Assembly: GCF_000379625.1 (NCBI RefSeq)
Contig: NZ_KB903240.1
Coordinates: forward strand, 328,679-392,678
Length of the DNA stretch: 64,000 nucleotides
Origin: Actinomycetospora chiangmaiensis DSM 45062
GTDB taxonomy: Bacteria; Actinomycetota; Actinomycetes; Mycobacteriales; Pseudonocardiaceae
Reading direction: 5' to 3'
Made by a program: the position numbers and the translations under genes. Shown here in pieces: positions 28,296 to 35,841 of the stretch. The first letter of the stretch is position 1; every line of letters begins with the position of its first letter. The notes beneath the pieces were generated by a model, which saw only the letters and a list, made by a program, of their open reading frames with translations, searched no databases and was not told the DNA's origin.

Positions 28296-29810
28296 TCAGT
28301 TGCCCGAGAGCTTCTCCCGCAGCGCGGCGAGCTGCGCGTCGCTGGCGAGCGACCCGGCGCCGGACTGCGACGGCGGGCCCTGGCCCGGGTCGTCGTCGTC
28401 CCGCGGCTCGGCGGACTCGTCCGCCGGACCACCCGAGGAGTAGTTGGCCGGGGCCGCCTCGGCGGCCTCCGCCTCCTGCTCGGCGGTGCGCTGCAGCTGC
28501 GCGACGTGCTGCTGGTAGCGGGCGTACGCCGCCTGGTACTGGCGCTCCCACTCCTCGCGCTGGGACTCGAAGCCCTCACGCCACTCCCCGGAGTCGGGGT
28601 CGAAGCCCTCCGGGTAGATGTAGTTGCCGGCGTCGTCGTACTCGGCGCCCATGCCGTAGAGCGCCGGGTCGAACTCGGTCTCCGGCGTCATGCCCTCGTT
28701 CGCCTGCTTCAGCGAGAGCGAGATGCGGCGACGGTCGAGGTCGATGTCGATGACCTTGACCATGACGTCGTTGCCGACCTGGACGACCTGCTCCGGCACC
28801 TCGACGTGGCGCTCGGCCAGCTCGGAGATGTGGACCAGGCCCTCGATGCCCTCGTCGACGCGCACGAACGCACCGAACGGCACGAGCTTCGTGACCTTGC
28901 CGGGCACGATCTGGCCGATCTGGTGGGTCCGGGCGAACTGACGCCACGGGTCCTCCTGCGTCGCCTTGAGCGACAGCGAGACCCGCTCGCGGTCCAGGTC
29001 GACGTCGAGGACCTCGACCGTGACCTCCTGGCCGACCTCGACGACCTCGGAGGGGTGGTCGATGTGCTTCCAGGACAGCTCGGAGACGTGCACCAGACCG
29101 TCGACCCCGCCGAGGTCGACGAAGGCGCCGAAGTTGACGATCGAGGAGACCTGACCCTTGCGGATCTGGCCCTTCGCGAGCTGGTTGAGGAACTCGCTGC
29201 GCACGGCGGACTGGGTCTGCTCCAGCCAGGCGCGGCGGGACAGGACCACGTTGTTGCGGTTCTTGTCCAGCTCGATGATCTTGGCCTCGATCTCCTTGCC
29301 GACGTACGGCTGGAGATCGCGGACGCGGCGCATCTCGACCAGCGACGCGGGGAGGAAGCCGCGGAGGCCGATGTCGAGGATGAGACCACCCTTGACGACC
29401 TCGATGACGGTGCCCTTGACCGGCTCGTCGTTGTCCTTGAGCTGCTCGATCGTGCCCCAGGCGCGCTCGTACTGCGCGCGCTTCTTGGACAGGATCAGCC
29501 GGCCCTCCTTGTCCTCCTTCTGGAGGACGAGGGCTTCGACCTCGTCGCCGACGGCGACGACCTCGTTGGGGTCGACATCGTGCTTGATGGACAGCTCACG
29601 CGAGGGGATGACGCCCTCGGTCTTGTAGCCGATGTCGAGAAGGACCTCGTCGCGGTCGACCTTGACGATCGTGCCTTCGACGATGTCGCCATCGTTGAAG
29701 TACTTGATCGTCTCGTCGATGGCAGCGAGGAAGTCCTCTTCCGACCCGATGTCGTTGACAGCAACCTGGGGGCTGCTGTGGCTCGGGGCGGTGTGGGTGT
29801 CGATGGACAT
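28296..29810 (-). CDS. rpsA: 30S ribosomal protein S1
   Basis: This 504-residue protein binds mRNA on the small ribosomal subunit. Four S1 (OB-fold) repeats cover about residues 35-360, the typical actinobacterial number. Examples are DIVEGTIVKVDRDEVLLDIG, GQVSSIVNFGAFVDLGGVDG and GKVTKLVPFGAFVRVDEGIE. A long acidic and Gln/Glu-rich tail (about 380-504) follows, with YIYPEGFDPDSGEW repeated in spirit in actinobacterial S1 proteins. It sits between polA and coaE in the conserved gene order. The leader is about 160 nt if the promoter proposed upstream is right. Confidence 0.97.
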   Translation of the reverse strand: MSIDTHTAPSHSSPQVAVNDIGSEEDFLAAIDETIKYFNDGDIVEGTIVKVDRDEVLLDIGYKTEGVIPSRELSIKHDVDPNEVVAVGDEVEALVLQKEDKEGRLILSKKRAQYERAWGTIEQLKDNDEPVKGTVIEVVKGGLILDIGLRGFLPASLVEMRRVRDLQPYVGKEIEAKIIELDKNRNNVVLSRRAWLEQTQSAVRSEFLNQLAKGQIRKGQVSSIVNFGAFVDLGGVDGLVHVSELSWKHIDHPSEVVEVGQEVTVEVLDVDLDRERVSLSLKATQEDPWRQFARTHQIGQIVPGKVTKLVPFGAFVRVDEGIEGLVHISELAERHVEVPEQVVQVGNDVMVKVIDIDLDRRRISLSLKQANEGMTPETEFDPALYGMGAEYDDAGNYIYPEGFDPDSGEWREGFESQREEWERQYQAAYARYQQHVAQLQRTAEQEAEAAEAAPANYSSGGPADESAEPRDDDDPGQGPPSQSGAGSLASDAQLAALREKLSGN

Positions 29811-29975
29811 ACGGTGGGTGGCTCCGGGATGGGCAGGTCTCGGTCAGGTGGACAGGTGGTTCAACCACGAGGGCGGACGTCGTCCTGACGCGCTGGTTCG
29901 GCACCCGCGGGGACCGAGGGGATCGCTGCCCACCGGAGCCGACCGGACAGGGCGAGACCACTGACGTGGAACTCC

Positions 29976-30005
29976 ATCGTATCCACTCTCCCGACGGACC
30001 GGCAA
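29976..30005 (-). promoter_or_regulatory. Candidate rpsA promoter
   Basis: Reading the minus strand, TTGCCG (30005-30000), 18 bp and TACGAT (29981-29976) form a reasonable housekeeping promoter. The predicted start near 29969 leaves a leader of about 160 nt before rpsA, long enough for autoregulation. It also contains the small palindrome GTGGTT-C-AACCAC at 29859-29871. Confidence 0.5.
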
Positions 30006-30072
30006 ACGGGTCACACCGTGCAGCCCGCCCGGCGTGTCGGGCGTGTCCGGACGGCGTGCCAGGATGCCGCCC

Positions 30073-30867
30073 ATGAGCGCCGGCGCCGTGGGGGACGCGG
30101 AGTCCGTCGCGGCCTCCCGTGCCTGGTGGGACGCCGACGCGGCGGACTACCAGGCCGAGCACGGCGCCTTCCTCGGCGACGCCGACTTCGTCTGGTGCCC
30201 CGAGCGGCTCCGGGAGGCGGACGCGCAGCTGCTCGGGCCGACCGCGGCCCTCGTCGGGAAGCAGGTCCTCGAGGTCGGCTGCGGCGCCGCGTCCTGCGCC
30301 CGCTGGCTGGTCGACCGGGGCGCCGACGCGGTCGGCGTCGACCTCTCGCTCGGGATGCTGCGCCAGGCGCAGGCGGCGTCGCGACGCTCGGGGACCCCGG
30401 TGCCGCTGATCCAGGCGGACGCCTCGCGCCTGCCCTTTCCCGACGACGGGTTCGACCTCGCCTGCTCGGCCTTCGGGGCCGTCCCCTTCGTGGCCGACTC
30501 GGCCGCGCTCATGGCCGAGGTGGCGCGGGTGCTGCGGCCCGGCGGCCGGTGGGTGTTCGCGGTGAACCACCCGCTGCGGTGGATCTTCCCGGACGACCCC
30601 GGCGAGGAGGGCCTCACCGTCGTCCACTCCTACTTCGACCGCACCGGCTACGCCGAGTTCGACGAGGACGGCCGCGCCACCTACGTCGAGCACCATCGGA
30701 CGCTGGGCGACCGGATCGCCGAGGTGGTCGGAGCGGGCTTCGTGCTCGAGGGCCTCGTCGAGCCGGAGTGGCCGGCCGGCCTCACCGACGTGTGGGGGCA
30801 GTGGTCGCCGCTGCGGGGCGCCCTGTTCCCCGGGACGGCGATCTTCCGCTGCCGGCTGCCCGGCTGA
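30073..30867 (+). CDS. Class I SAM-dependent methyltransferase
   Basis: This 264-residue methyltransferase has motif I VLEVGCGAASCARWL (about residues 66-80), an acidic motif II end in VGVDLS, and the motif IV/V region FDLACSAFGAVPFV plus LRPGGRWVFAVNHP. The substrate is unknown. The ATG at 30073 has AGGA at a spacing of 8, better than upstream starts. Its stop overlaps the start of the following acetyltransferase gene (TGATG), so they form a two-gene operon. The gene diverges from rpsA. Confidence 0.88.
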   Translation: MSAGAVGDAESVAASRAWWDADAADYQAEHGAFLGDADFVWCPERLREADAQLLGPTAALVGKQVLEVGCGAASCARWLVDRGADAVGVDLSLGMLRQAQAASRRSGTPVPLIQADASRLPFPDDGFDLACSAFGAVPFVADSAALMAEVARVLRPGGRWVFAVNHPLRWIFPDDPGEEGLTVVHSYFDRTGYAEFDEDGRATYVEHHRTLGDRIAEVVGAGFVLEGLVEPEWPAGLTDVWGQWSPLRGALFPGTAIFRCRLPG

Positions 30868-31853
30868 TGGCCCGGCACGCGGCCCGGACCGCGCCCGAGA
30901 CCCCGGCCCGCGTGCTGGCCGACCTGCTCGACGTGCAGCGCCGTCGCTTCGCGGCGCTCGACCCGCGGCTCCCGGAGGCCGTCGCTCCCCCGCCGGGCGA
31001 CATCGTCGTGGTCGGGACGCCCCCGCACCGCGTGGCCGGCGTGGTCACCCACCACACCTGGCCGGCCGGGAGCGGGCCCCTGCTCTGGTCGGCCGCACAG
31101 GTCTCGGAGCTGCACCCCGTGGTCGGCGCCGCCGGCCACGCCCCGCTGCACGCGCTGGTCGAGGCCTGGCGGGGCCGCCTGCTGCCGGCCGTGCTGCGGG
31201 AGCCGGACTCGGCCGCCACGGTGACCTGGCCGAGCCGCGACGTCGTCGCCACCCGGGTCTTCCTCGACCACGGCCTCGTCCCGCTGGCCGTCCTCGCCGT
31301 GCGCCCTCCCGCGCCGGTGTCGGCGCCGCCCCCGGACCCCGACCTCGAGGTGCGACGGGCCACGCCCGACGACCTCGACGCCTGCGTCCGCCTCGCCATG
31401 GAGGAACTCGCCTACTCCAGCCAGGTCGGCGGCTCCCTGGTCCGGGCCGACGCGGAGGCCGTGAAGCGCACCACGATCCGCGACCGGCTGACCCGCGGCG
31501 AGCCCACCTGGATCGCCCTGCGCCGCGACCGGGCCGTCGGGATGATGGAGTGCGGCCGCACCGAGTCGACCCCCGGGACGTGGCTGGCGGGACTGCTGCC
31601 GCCCGGCGCCTGGGGCTACGTCAACTGCGCCTCGGTGACGTCGTCGGAGCGCGGCAGCGGGGTGGGCCACCGCCTCGTCGCCACCGCCCTCCCGGAGCTG
31701 GAGACGACGGAGTCGGCCCTGCCGGTCCGCGGCACCTACCTCTACTACAACCCGCCGAACCCGCTGTCGTCCGTCTTCTGGCCCCGCGCCGGTTACCGGC
31801 CGTTGTGGACACTCTGGGAGGTTCGGCCGGCCGGGGGTCTCCGACCGGCCTGA
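30867..31853 (+). CDS. GNAT-family acetyltransferase-like protein
   Basis: This 328-residue protein has an N-terminal domain (about 1-155) that I do not recognise and a C-terminal GNAT domain (about 160-328). The GNAT part starts with the VRRATPDDLDACVRLA strand-helix and has the acetyl-CoA-binding segment SVTSSERGSGVGHRLVATAL, then YLYYNPPNPLSSVFWPRAGY. The acceptor is unknown. Translation is coupled to the methyltransferase by a TGATG overlap, so both may act on one metabolite or macromolecule. That is inference. Confidence 0.84.
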   Translation: MARHAARTAPETPARVLADLLDVQRRRFAALDPRLPEAVAPPPGDIVVVGTPPHRVAGVVTHHTWPAGSGPLLWSAAQVSELHPVVGAAGHAPLHALVEAWRGRLLPAVLREPDSAATVTWPSRDVVATRVFLDHGLVPLAVLAVRPPAPVSAPPPDPDLEVRRATPDDLDACVRLAMEELAYSSQVGGSLVRADAEAVKRTTIRDRLTRGEPTWIALRRDRAVGMMECGRTESTPGTWLAGLLPPGAWGYVNCASVTSSERGSGVGHRLVATALPELETTESALPVRGTYLYYNPPNPLSSVFWPRAGYRPLWTLWEVRPAGGLRPA

Positions 31854-31905
31854 GCCCATCACCCGTTCGGCGTCACCGGCGGGACACCCGGCTCGTTGGG
31901 TGCCC

Positions 31906-32070
31906 ATGGACGAGCTCGCGAGGAAGGCCGCCGCGGTCGACCCGGCCATGGCACCCGGCACGCCGGACGCCGTGCGCTTCGGCTGCCGCTGCTCGGTGCT
32001 GTTCAACCAGGAGGAGTCGTTCGTCGACCCCTCCTGCCCGCTGCACGGCGCGCGGGCCGGCTCGGTCTGA
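31906..32070 (+). CDS. Small Cys/His protein (54 residues), zinc-ribbon-like
   Basis: This short gene begins at ATG 31906 and ends with TGA at 32070, nine bases before the convergent P450 gene ends. The 54-residue product has an Ala-rich helix, then RFGCRCSVLFNQEESFVDPS and CPLHGARAGSV. The C-x-C and C-x2-H spacing of about 16 residues could bind one metal ion, like a minimal zinc ribbon. No strong ribosome-binding site is visible. I do not know a family name. The Cys/His pattern and coding-like codon use support it being real. Confidence 0.6.
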   Translation: MDELARKAAAVDPAMAPGTPDAVRFGCRCSVLFNQEESFVDPSCPLHGARAGSV

Positions 32071-32078
32071 CCGGACGG

Positions 32079-33326
32079 TCACCAGGTGACCGGGAGGGAC
32101 TCGATGCCGCCCATGAACGAGTCGCGCCGGGTGATCACCTCGGACTCCTCGCCGGCCAGGCGGAGTCCGGGCAGGCGCGCGGCGAGCGTCGAGAGCACCG
32201 CCCGCATCTCCAGGCGCGCCAGCGGCGCCCCGAGGCAGAACCGGGGGCCGTGGCCCAGGCCGACGTGCGGTGCGGCGCTCGGGGCGAAGGGCCGGAACTC
32301 CGACGGGTCGTCGAAGGCCCGTTCGTCGCGGTTGGCGGAGCTCATCGAGAGGATGACCGCATCGCCGGCCCTGATCGTCGTGCCCGTGCCGTCCGCGGCG
32401 ACGACGTCGACGTCGGTGTGCGCGTACCGGACCATGCCGACGCCCCCGGAACTCCCGACCCGCAGGACCTCCTCGACCACCTGATCGGCCAGGGAGGCGT
32501 CGCGGCCGAGGGCGTCGAGCACCGCCCGGTGGCGCAGGAGCAGCAGCACGCCCATGTCGGTGAACGACACCGTGGTCTCGTGGCCCGCGATGAGCAGCAT
32601 GATCAGGATGCCGACCGCGGCCTCGTCGGTGAAGTCGGGGTGCTCGTCCTGCGCGGCGACCAGGTCGGAGACGACGTCGTCGCCGGGAGTGGCCCGCTTG
32701 CACTCGAGCAGCGAGGTCGCGTAGCCGACCAGTTCTCCGATCGCGGCCCGGGGAGCCGTGCCACGCAGGCCGCCGGCCCGGTCGGCGAGATCGCGGAAGT
32801 GGCCGTGGTCCGCGGCCGGGACGCCGAGCAGCTCCCCGATCATCCGCACGGGCAGGGGCCCGGTCACCCACGCGTGCAGGTCCACCGGGGCGCCGGTGCG
32901 GTCGTGCTCCCGGATCATCTCGTCGAGGTAGCCGTCGAGCAGCTGCTGGACGTACTGCCCGAGCCGTGCCACCCGCCGGGCGGAGAAGGACGGCGCGACG
33001 AGTCGCCGCATGAAGGCGTGGTCGGCCGCCTCGGTCGCGTAGTTGGCGGCGGCCCCGCCCTGCACGCCGGAGTCGGAGATCCGGGCCGCCTCCGCGGGAT
33101 GCGGGTGGGAGCGGCCGAGCCGGGGGTCGGCGAACAGGGCCCTGGTCTCGGCGTACCGCACCGCCAGCCAGGCCTCGTCGCCCGCGGGCGTGAGCACGCG
33201 GGCCAGCGGCCCGCGGTCGCGGAGGTCCCCGTAGCGGGGGTCCGGGCGGAGCAGGGCATCGCCCGACAGGGGCAGGCGCGGACGAGGCTCGTCGCCACCG
33301 GCGGTCACTCCGGCACCCTGACCCAC
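32079..33326 (-). CDS. Cytochrome P450
   Basis: This 415-residue bacterial P450 has the I-helix oxygen-binding motif AGHETT, the ExxR pair in EEVLRVGS, and the heme-ligand loop GLGHGPRFCLGAPLARLE with its cysteine. No reductase is fused, so ferredoxin and reductase must come from elsewhere. The substrate is unknown. The GTG at 33326 is chosen because GAGGAG lies 7 bp upstream, inside the end of the preceding oxidoreductase gene; a TTG at 33344 is less likely. It is the last gene of the three-gene monooxygenase operon. Confidence 0.92.
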   Translation of the reverse strand: MGQGAGVTAGGDEPRPRLPLSGDALLRPDPRYGDLRDRGPLARVLTPAGDEAWLAVRYAETRALFADPRLGRSHPHPAEAARISDSGVQGGAAANYATEAADHAFMRRLVAPSFSARRVARLGQYVQQLLDGYLDEMIREHDRTGAPVDLHAWVTGPLPVRMIGELLGVPAADHGHFRDLADRAGGLRGTAPRAAIGELVGYATSLLECKRATPGDDVVSDLVAAQDEHPDFTDEAAVGILIMLLIAGHETTVSFTDMGVLLLLRHRAVLDALGRDASLADQVVEEVLRVGSSGGVGMVRYAHTDVDVVAADGTGTTIRAGDAVILSMSSANRDERAFDDPSEFRPFAPSAAPHVGLGHGPRFCLGAPLARLEMRAVLSTLAARLPGLRLAGEESEVITRRDSFMGGIESLPVTW

Positions 33327-33330
33327 CCCG

Positions 33331-34206
33331 CTACTCCTCGCCAAGCCCCGTTCCGGTCCGGCCCCTCCCCCGCGGACGGAGGTCCCCGACGTCGGGTGTG
33401 TCGGGGAGGTCCTCCGGCCGCCGGTCCCCGGAGGCGCTCGTGGCGAGGTCGCCGTAGACCTCCGCGAAGCCGTCGAACAACGCGCGGGTGAGACCGGCCC
33501 CGGCCTGGGTGTCGGCGATGGCGGTCATCTCGTCGACGAAGCGCCAGGCCTTGGTGGCCGCGACGGCGGCCGGGCGCACCCCCGCCGTCGGGAAGTCCAG
33601 GCGCAGGTCGGCGAGGACGGCGTCGAGCACGCCGTGGTGGTCCGCGGTCAGCAGCGCCTGCGCCAGCAGGCCGGTGAAGCCCTTGCGGACCGACGCCGTG
33701 CACATCTTGGTCGCGCTGGCGGCGCCGGGCGTGGCGCCGAGCACCACCCAGGCCACACCCGGCACCGCGAGCCCGGCGACCTCCTCGGCGCGGGCGCCGG
33801 AGAGGAACACCCGGGTCGGCTGCTCCGCCTCCGGGGTGGGCGGCGGCCCCGAGATGGCGGCGTCGACCAGGTCCGGCAGGTCCGCGGCGATCGCCACGAC
33901 GGTGTCCGGCGCGACGGCGTTCGCCTCCACCACGAGCGGGCGGGCTCCGGTGCGCCCGCACGCGGCGGCGATCCCGGCCGCCGCGTCGCGCGCCTGTCCC
34001 GGCGGCACGACGCTGACCAGTACGTCGGCCCCGGCGACGACCGCGTCGAGCGACCCGGCGTCGGGGATCCCGGCGTCGGCCAGGCGCCGCCCGGTGGCCG
34101 GGGAGCGGCCCACGGCCGTCGTCAGGACCTCGTGGCCACCCGCACGCACGCACCGGGCGAGGGCCGTGCCCATCGCGCCCGGTGCGTGGATCCCGACCGT
34201 CGTCAC
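33331..34206 (-). CDS. NAD(P)-binding 6-phosphogluconate dehydrogenase-like oxidoreductase
   Basis: This 291-residue protein has an N-terminal Rossmann domain (VGIHAPGAMGTALARCVRAG, about residues 3-22) typical of beta-hydroxyacid dehydrogenases. A helical C-terminal domain containing GATPGAASATKMCTASVRKG resembles the DUF1932 type. The lysine of TKMC is in the place of the family's catalytic lysine. The substrate is unknown. GTGA overlap with the upstream monooxygenase (GTG at 34206) shows translational coupling, and the P450 ribosome-binding site lies in its 3' end. The three enzymes may therefore work on one hydrophobic substrate. Confidence 0.87.
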   Translation of the reverse strand: MTTVGIHAPGAMGTALARCVRAGGHEVLTTAVGRSPATGRRLADAGIPDAGSLDAVVAGADVLVSVVPPGQARDAAAGIAAACGRTGARPLVVEANAVAPDTVVAIAADLPDLVDAAISGPPPTPEAEQPTRVFLSGARAEEVAGLAVPGVAWVVLGATPGAASATKMCTASVRKGFTGLLAQALLTADHHGVLDAVLADLRLDFPTAGVRPAAVAATKAWRFVDEMTAIADTQAGAGLTRALFDGFAEVYGDLATSASGDRRPEDLPDTPDVGDLRPRGRGRTGTGLGEE

Positions 34207-35693
34207 GCGGGGATCGTGGCGCGCTCCGACTCGAAGCGCATGCCCTCCTCGAGGTCGCCGCGGCGCAGCGCGACCGCGTCGATGGCGTAGTTCATCGCCA
34301 GCGTCCACGGCTTGCGGTCGCCGCCGCGGGGCAGCTCGTGGATCGAGCGCTGCACGTACCCGGCCTCGAAGTCGAGCAGCGGACGCTCCTCGACCGACGC
34401 GTCGCGCTCCGGGGTGGCCACGACCTTCCCGTGCGCGTCCATCCAGCGCAGCAGGCGGCAGAAGTACTCGGCGACGAGGTCGACCTTCAGCGTCCAGGAG
34501 GCGTTCGTGTAGCCGATCATGAACACGAGGTTCGGCACACCGGAGAGCATCATGCCCTTGTAGGCCATGGTGTCGGGCAGCTTCACCGGCTCGTCGTCGA
34601 CGGTGAGCGTGGCCCCGCCGAACAGCTGCAGGTTCAGGCCGGTGGCCGTGATGACGATGTCGGCCTCGAGCTCCTGGCCCGACGCGAGGCGGATGCCGTG
34701 CTCGGTGAAGGTGTCGATCTTGTCGGTGACGATGTCGGCGTCGCCGCGCTTGATGGCCTTGAACAGGTCGCCGTTGGGCACCATGCACATGCGCTGGTCC
34801 CACGGGTTGTACGGCGGGTTGAAGTGGGTGTCGACCTCGTAGCCCTCGGGCAGCTGGGCGGCGACCTGCTTGCGGAGCACGCCCTTCATGAAGCCGGGGA
34901 ACCGCTGCGAGATCTGGTACAGCGCGATGATCTGCGCGATGTTCTTCGCCCGCACGAGCGGGTCGGCGATCCTCGCCGGCAGCCAGCGGGAGAGCTTCTC
35001 GGCGATCGGGTCGGTGCGGCCGATGGCGAGCACGTAGCTCGGGGTGCGCTGCAGCTGCGTGACGTGGGCGGCGCGGCCCTCGCCCTGGGTCATGGCGGGC
35101 ACCAGCGTCACGGCCGTGGCACCGGAGCCGATGACGACGACCTTCTTGTCCGCGTAGTCGAGCTCCGGGTCCCACAGCTGCGGGTGCACGACCGTGCCGC
35201 CGAAGTTCTCGATGCCGGGGAAGTCGGGCGTGTAGCCCTGGTCGTAGCGGTAGTAGCCCGAGCACCACAGCAGGTAGGAGCAGGTCAGGTGCTCGTCGCC
35301 CGCGGCGCTCGACACCGTCAGGGTCCAGCGCTGCTCGACGCTCGACCAGGCGGCGGCGGTGACCCGGCGGCCGTACCGGATGTGCTCGTCGACCCCGTAC
35401 TCCTCCGCGGTGTCGCGGACGTACTCCAGGATCGAGGGCCCGTCGGCGAGCGCGACCGAGTCCGGCCACGGGCGGAAGCGGAAGCCCAGCGTGTGCATGT
35501 CGGAGTCGGACCGGATGCCCGGGTACCGGAACAGGCTCCACGTGCCGCCCAGGTCCTCGCGCGCCTCGAGGACGGCGTAGGAGCGGTGCGGGTGCTCCGT
35601 GGTCAGGTGGCAGGCCGTGCCGATGCCGGACAGGCCCGCGCCGACGATGACGACATCCAGGTGCTCGGGGGTGCTCCCGTCCGCGGTACTCAT
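34203..35693 (-). CDS. EthA-like Baeyer-Villiger flavin monooxygenase
   Basis: This 496-residue FAD/NADPH monooxygenase closely follows mycobacterial EthA, the activator of ethionamide. It has the FAD loop GAGLSGIG, the GGTWSLFRYPGIRSDSDMHT segment, the Baeyer-Villiger fingerprint FGGTVVHPQLW, the NADPH loop GSGATAV, and ATGLNLQLFGG near the end. Such enzymes insert oxygen next to ketones or oxidise sulphur groups. The ATG at 35693 has AGGTGG upstream; a GTG at 35702 is less likely. It heads the operon with the oxidoreductase and P450 genes. A palindromic operator candidate overlaps its start region. Confidence 0.92.
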   Translation of the reverse strand: MSTADGSTPEHLDVVIVGAGLSGIGTACHLTTEHPHRSYAVLEAREDLGGTWSLFRYPGIRSDSDMHTLGFRFRPWPDSVALADGPSILEYVRDTAEEYGVDEHIRYGRRVTAAAWSSVEQRWTLTVSSAAGDEHLTCSYLLWCSGYYRYDQGYTPDFPGIENFGGTVVHPQLWDPELDYADKKVVVIGSGATAVTLVPAMTQGEGRAAHVTQLQRTPSYVLAIGRTDPIAEKLSRWLPARIADPLVRAKNIAQIIALYQISQRFPGFMKGVLRKQVAAQLPEGYEVDTHFNPPYNPWDQRMCMVPNGDLFKAIKRGDADIVTDKIDTFTEHGIRLASGQELEADIVITATGLNLQLFGGATLTVDDEPVKLPDTMAYKGMMLSGVPNLVFMIGYTNASWTLKVDLVAEYFCRLLRWMDAHGKVVATPERDASVEERPLLDFEAGYVQRSIHELPRGGDRKPWTLAMNYAIDAVALRRGDLEEGMRFESERATIPA

Positions 35694-35695
35694 GC

Positions 35696-35717
35696 GTACC
35701 ACCTTACCGCGTGGTAC
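35696..35717. promoter_or_regulatory. Palindromic operator candidate at the EthA-like gene start
   Basis: GTACCAC (35696-35702) and GTGGTAC (35711-35717) form a perfect inverted repeat with an 8-bp spacer, directly upstream of the ATG at 35693. A further GGTAC-N6-GTACC pair overlaps to about 35729. The layout is like TetR-family operators. No regulator gene is adjacent. Confidence 0.55.
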
Positions 35718-35740
35718 CGCTGCGTACCAACCCTTGATTC

Positions 35741-35840
35741 GGGTCGAGCTCCGCTCCGCTGCGTCTCCCGTGGCCCGGGTCGAGCTCCGCTCCGCTGCGT
35801 CTCCCGTGGCCCGGGTCGAGCTCCGCTCCGCTGCGGTCTC
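35741..35840. repeat. 36-bp tandem repeat, about 2.7 copies
   Basis: Units start at 35741, 35777 and 35813 and begin GGGTCGAGCTCCGCTCCGCT; the third is cut off after about 28 bp at the polA stop. A related 36-bp tandem repeat lies inside the sigma factor gene at 56721-56789, which shows this is a dispersed family. Confidence 0.85.
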
Positions 35841-35841
35841 C

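Noticed and set aside
32079..35693. Natural-product biosynthetic cluster around the P450
   Set aside because: No polyketide, peptide-synthetase, terpene cyclase or tailoring genes are nearby; the three-gene operon fits catabolism better.
35741..35840. Possible CRISPR array (36-bp units)
   Set aside because: The units are directly contiguous with no spacers, no leader and no cas genes, so this is a simple tandem repeat.
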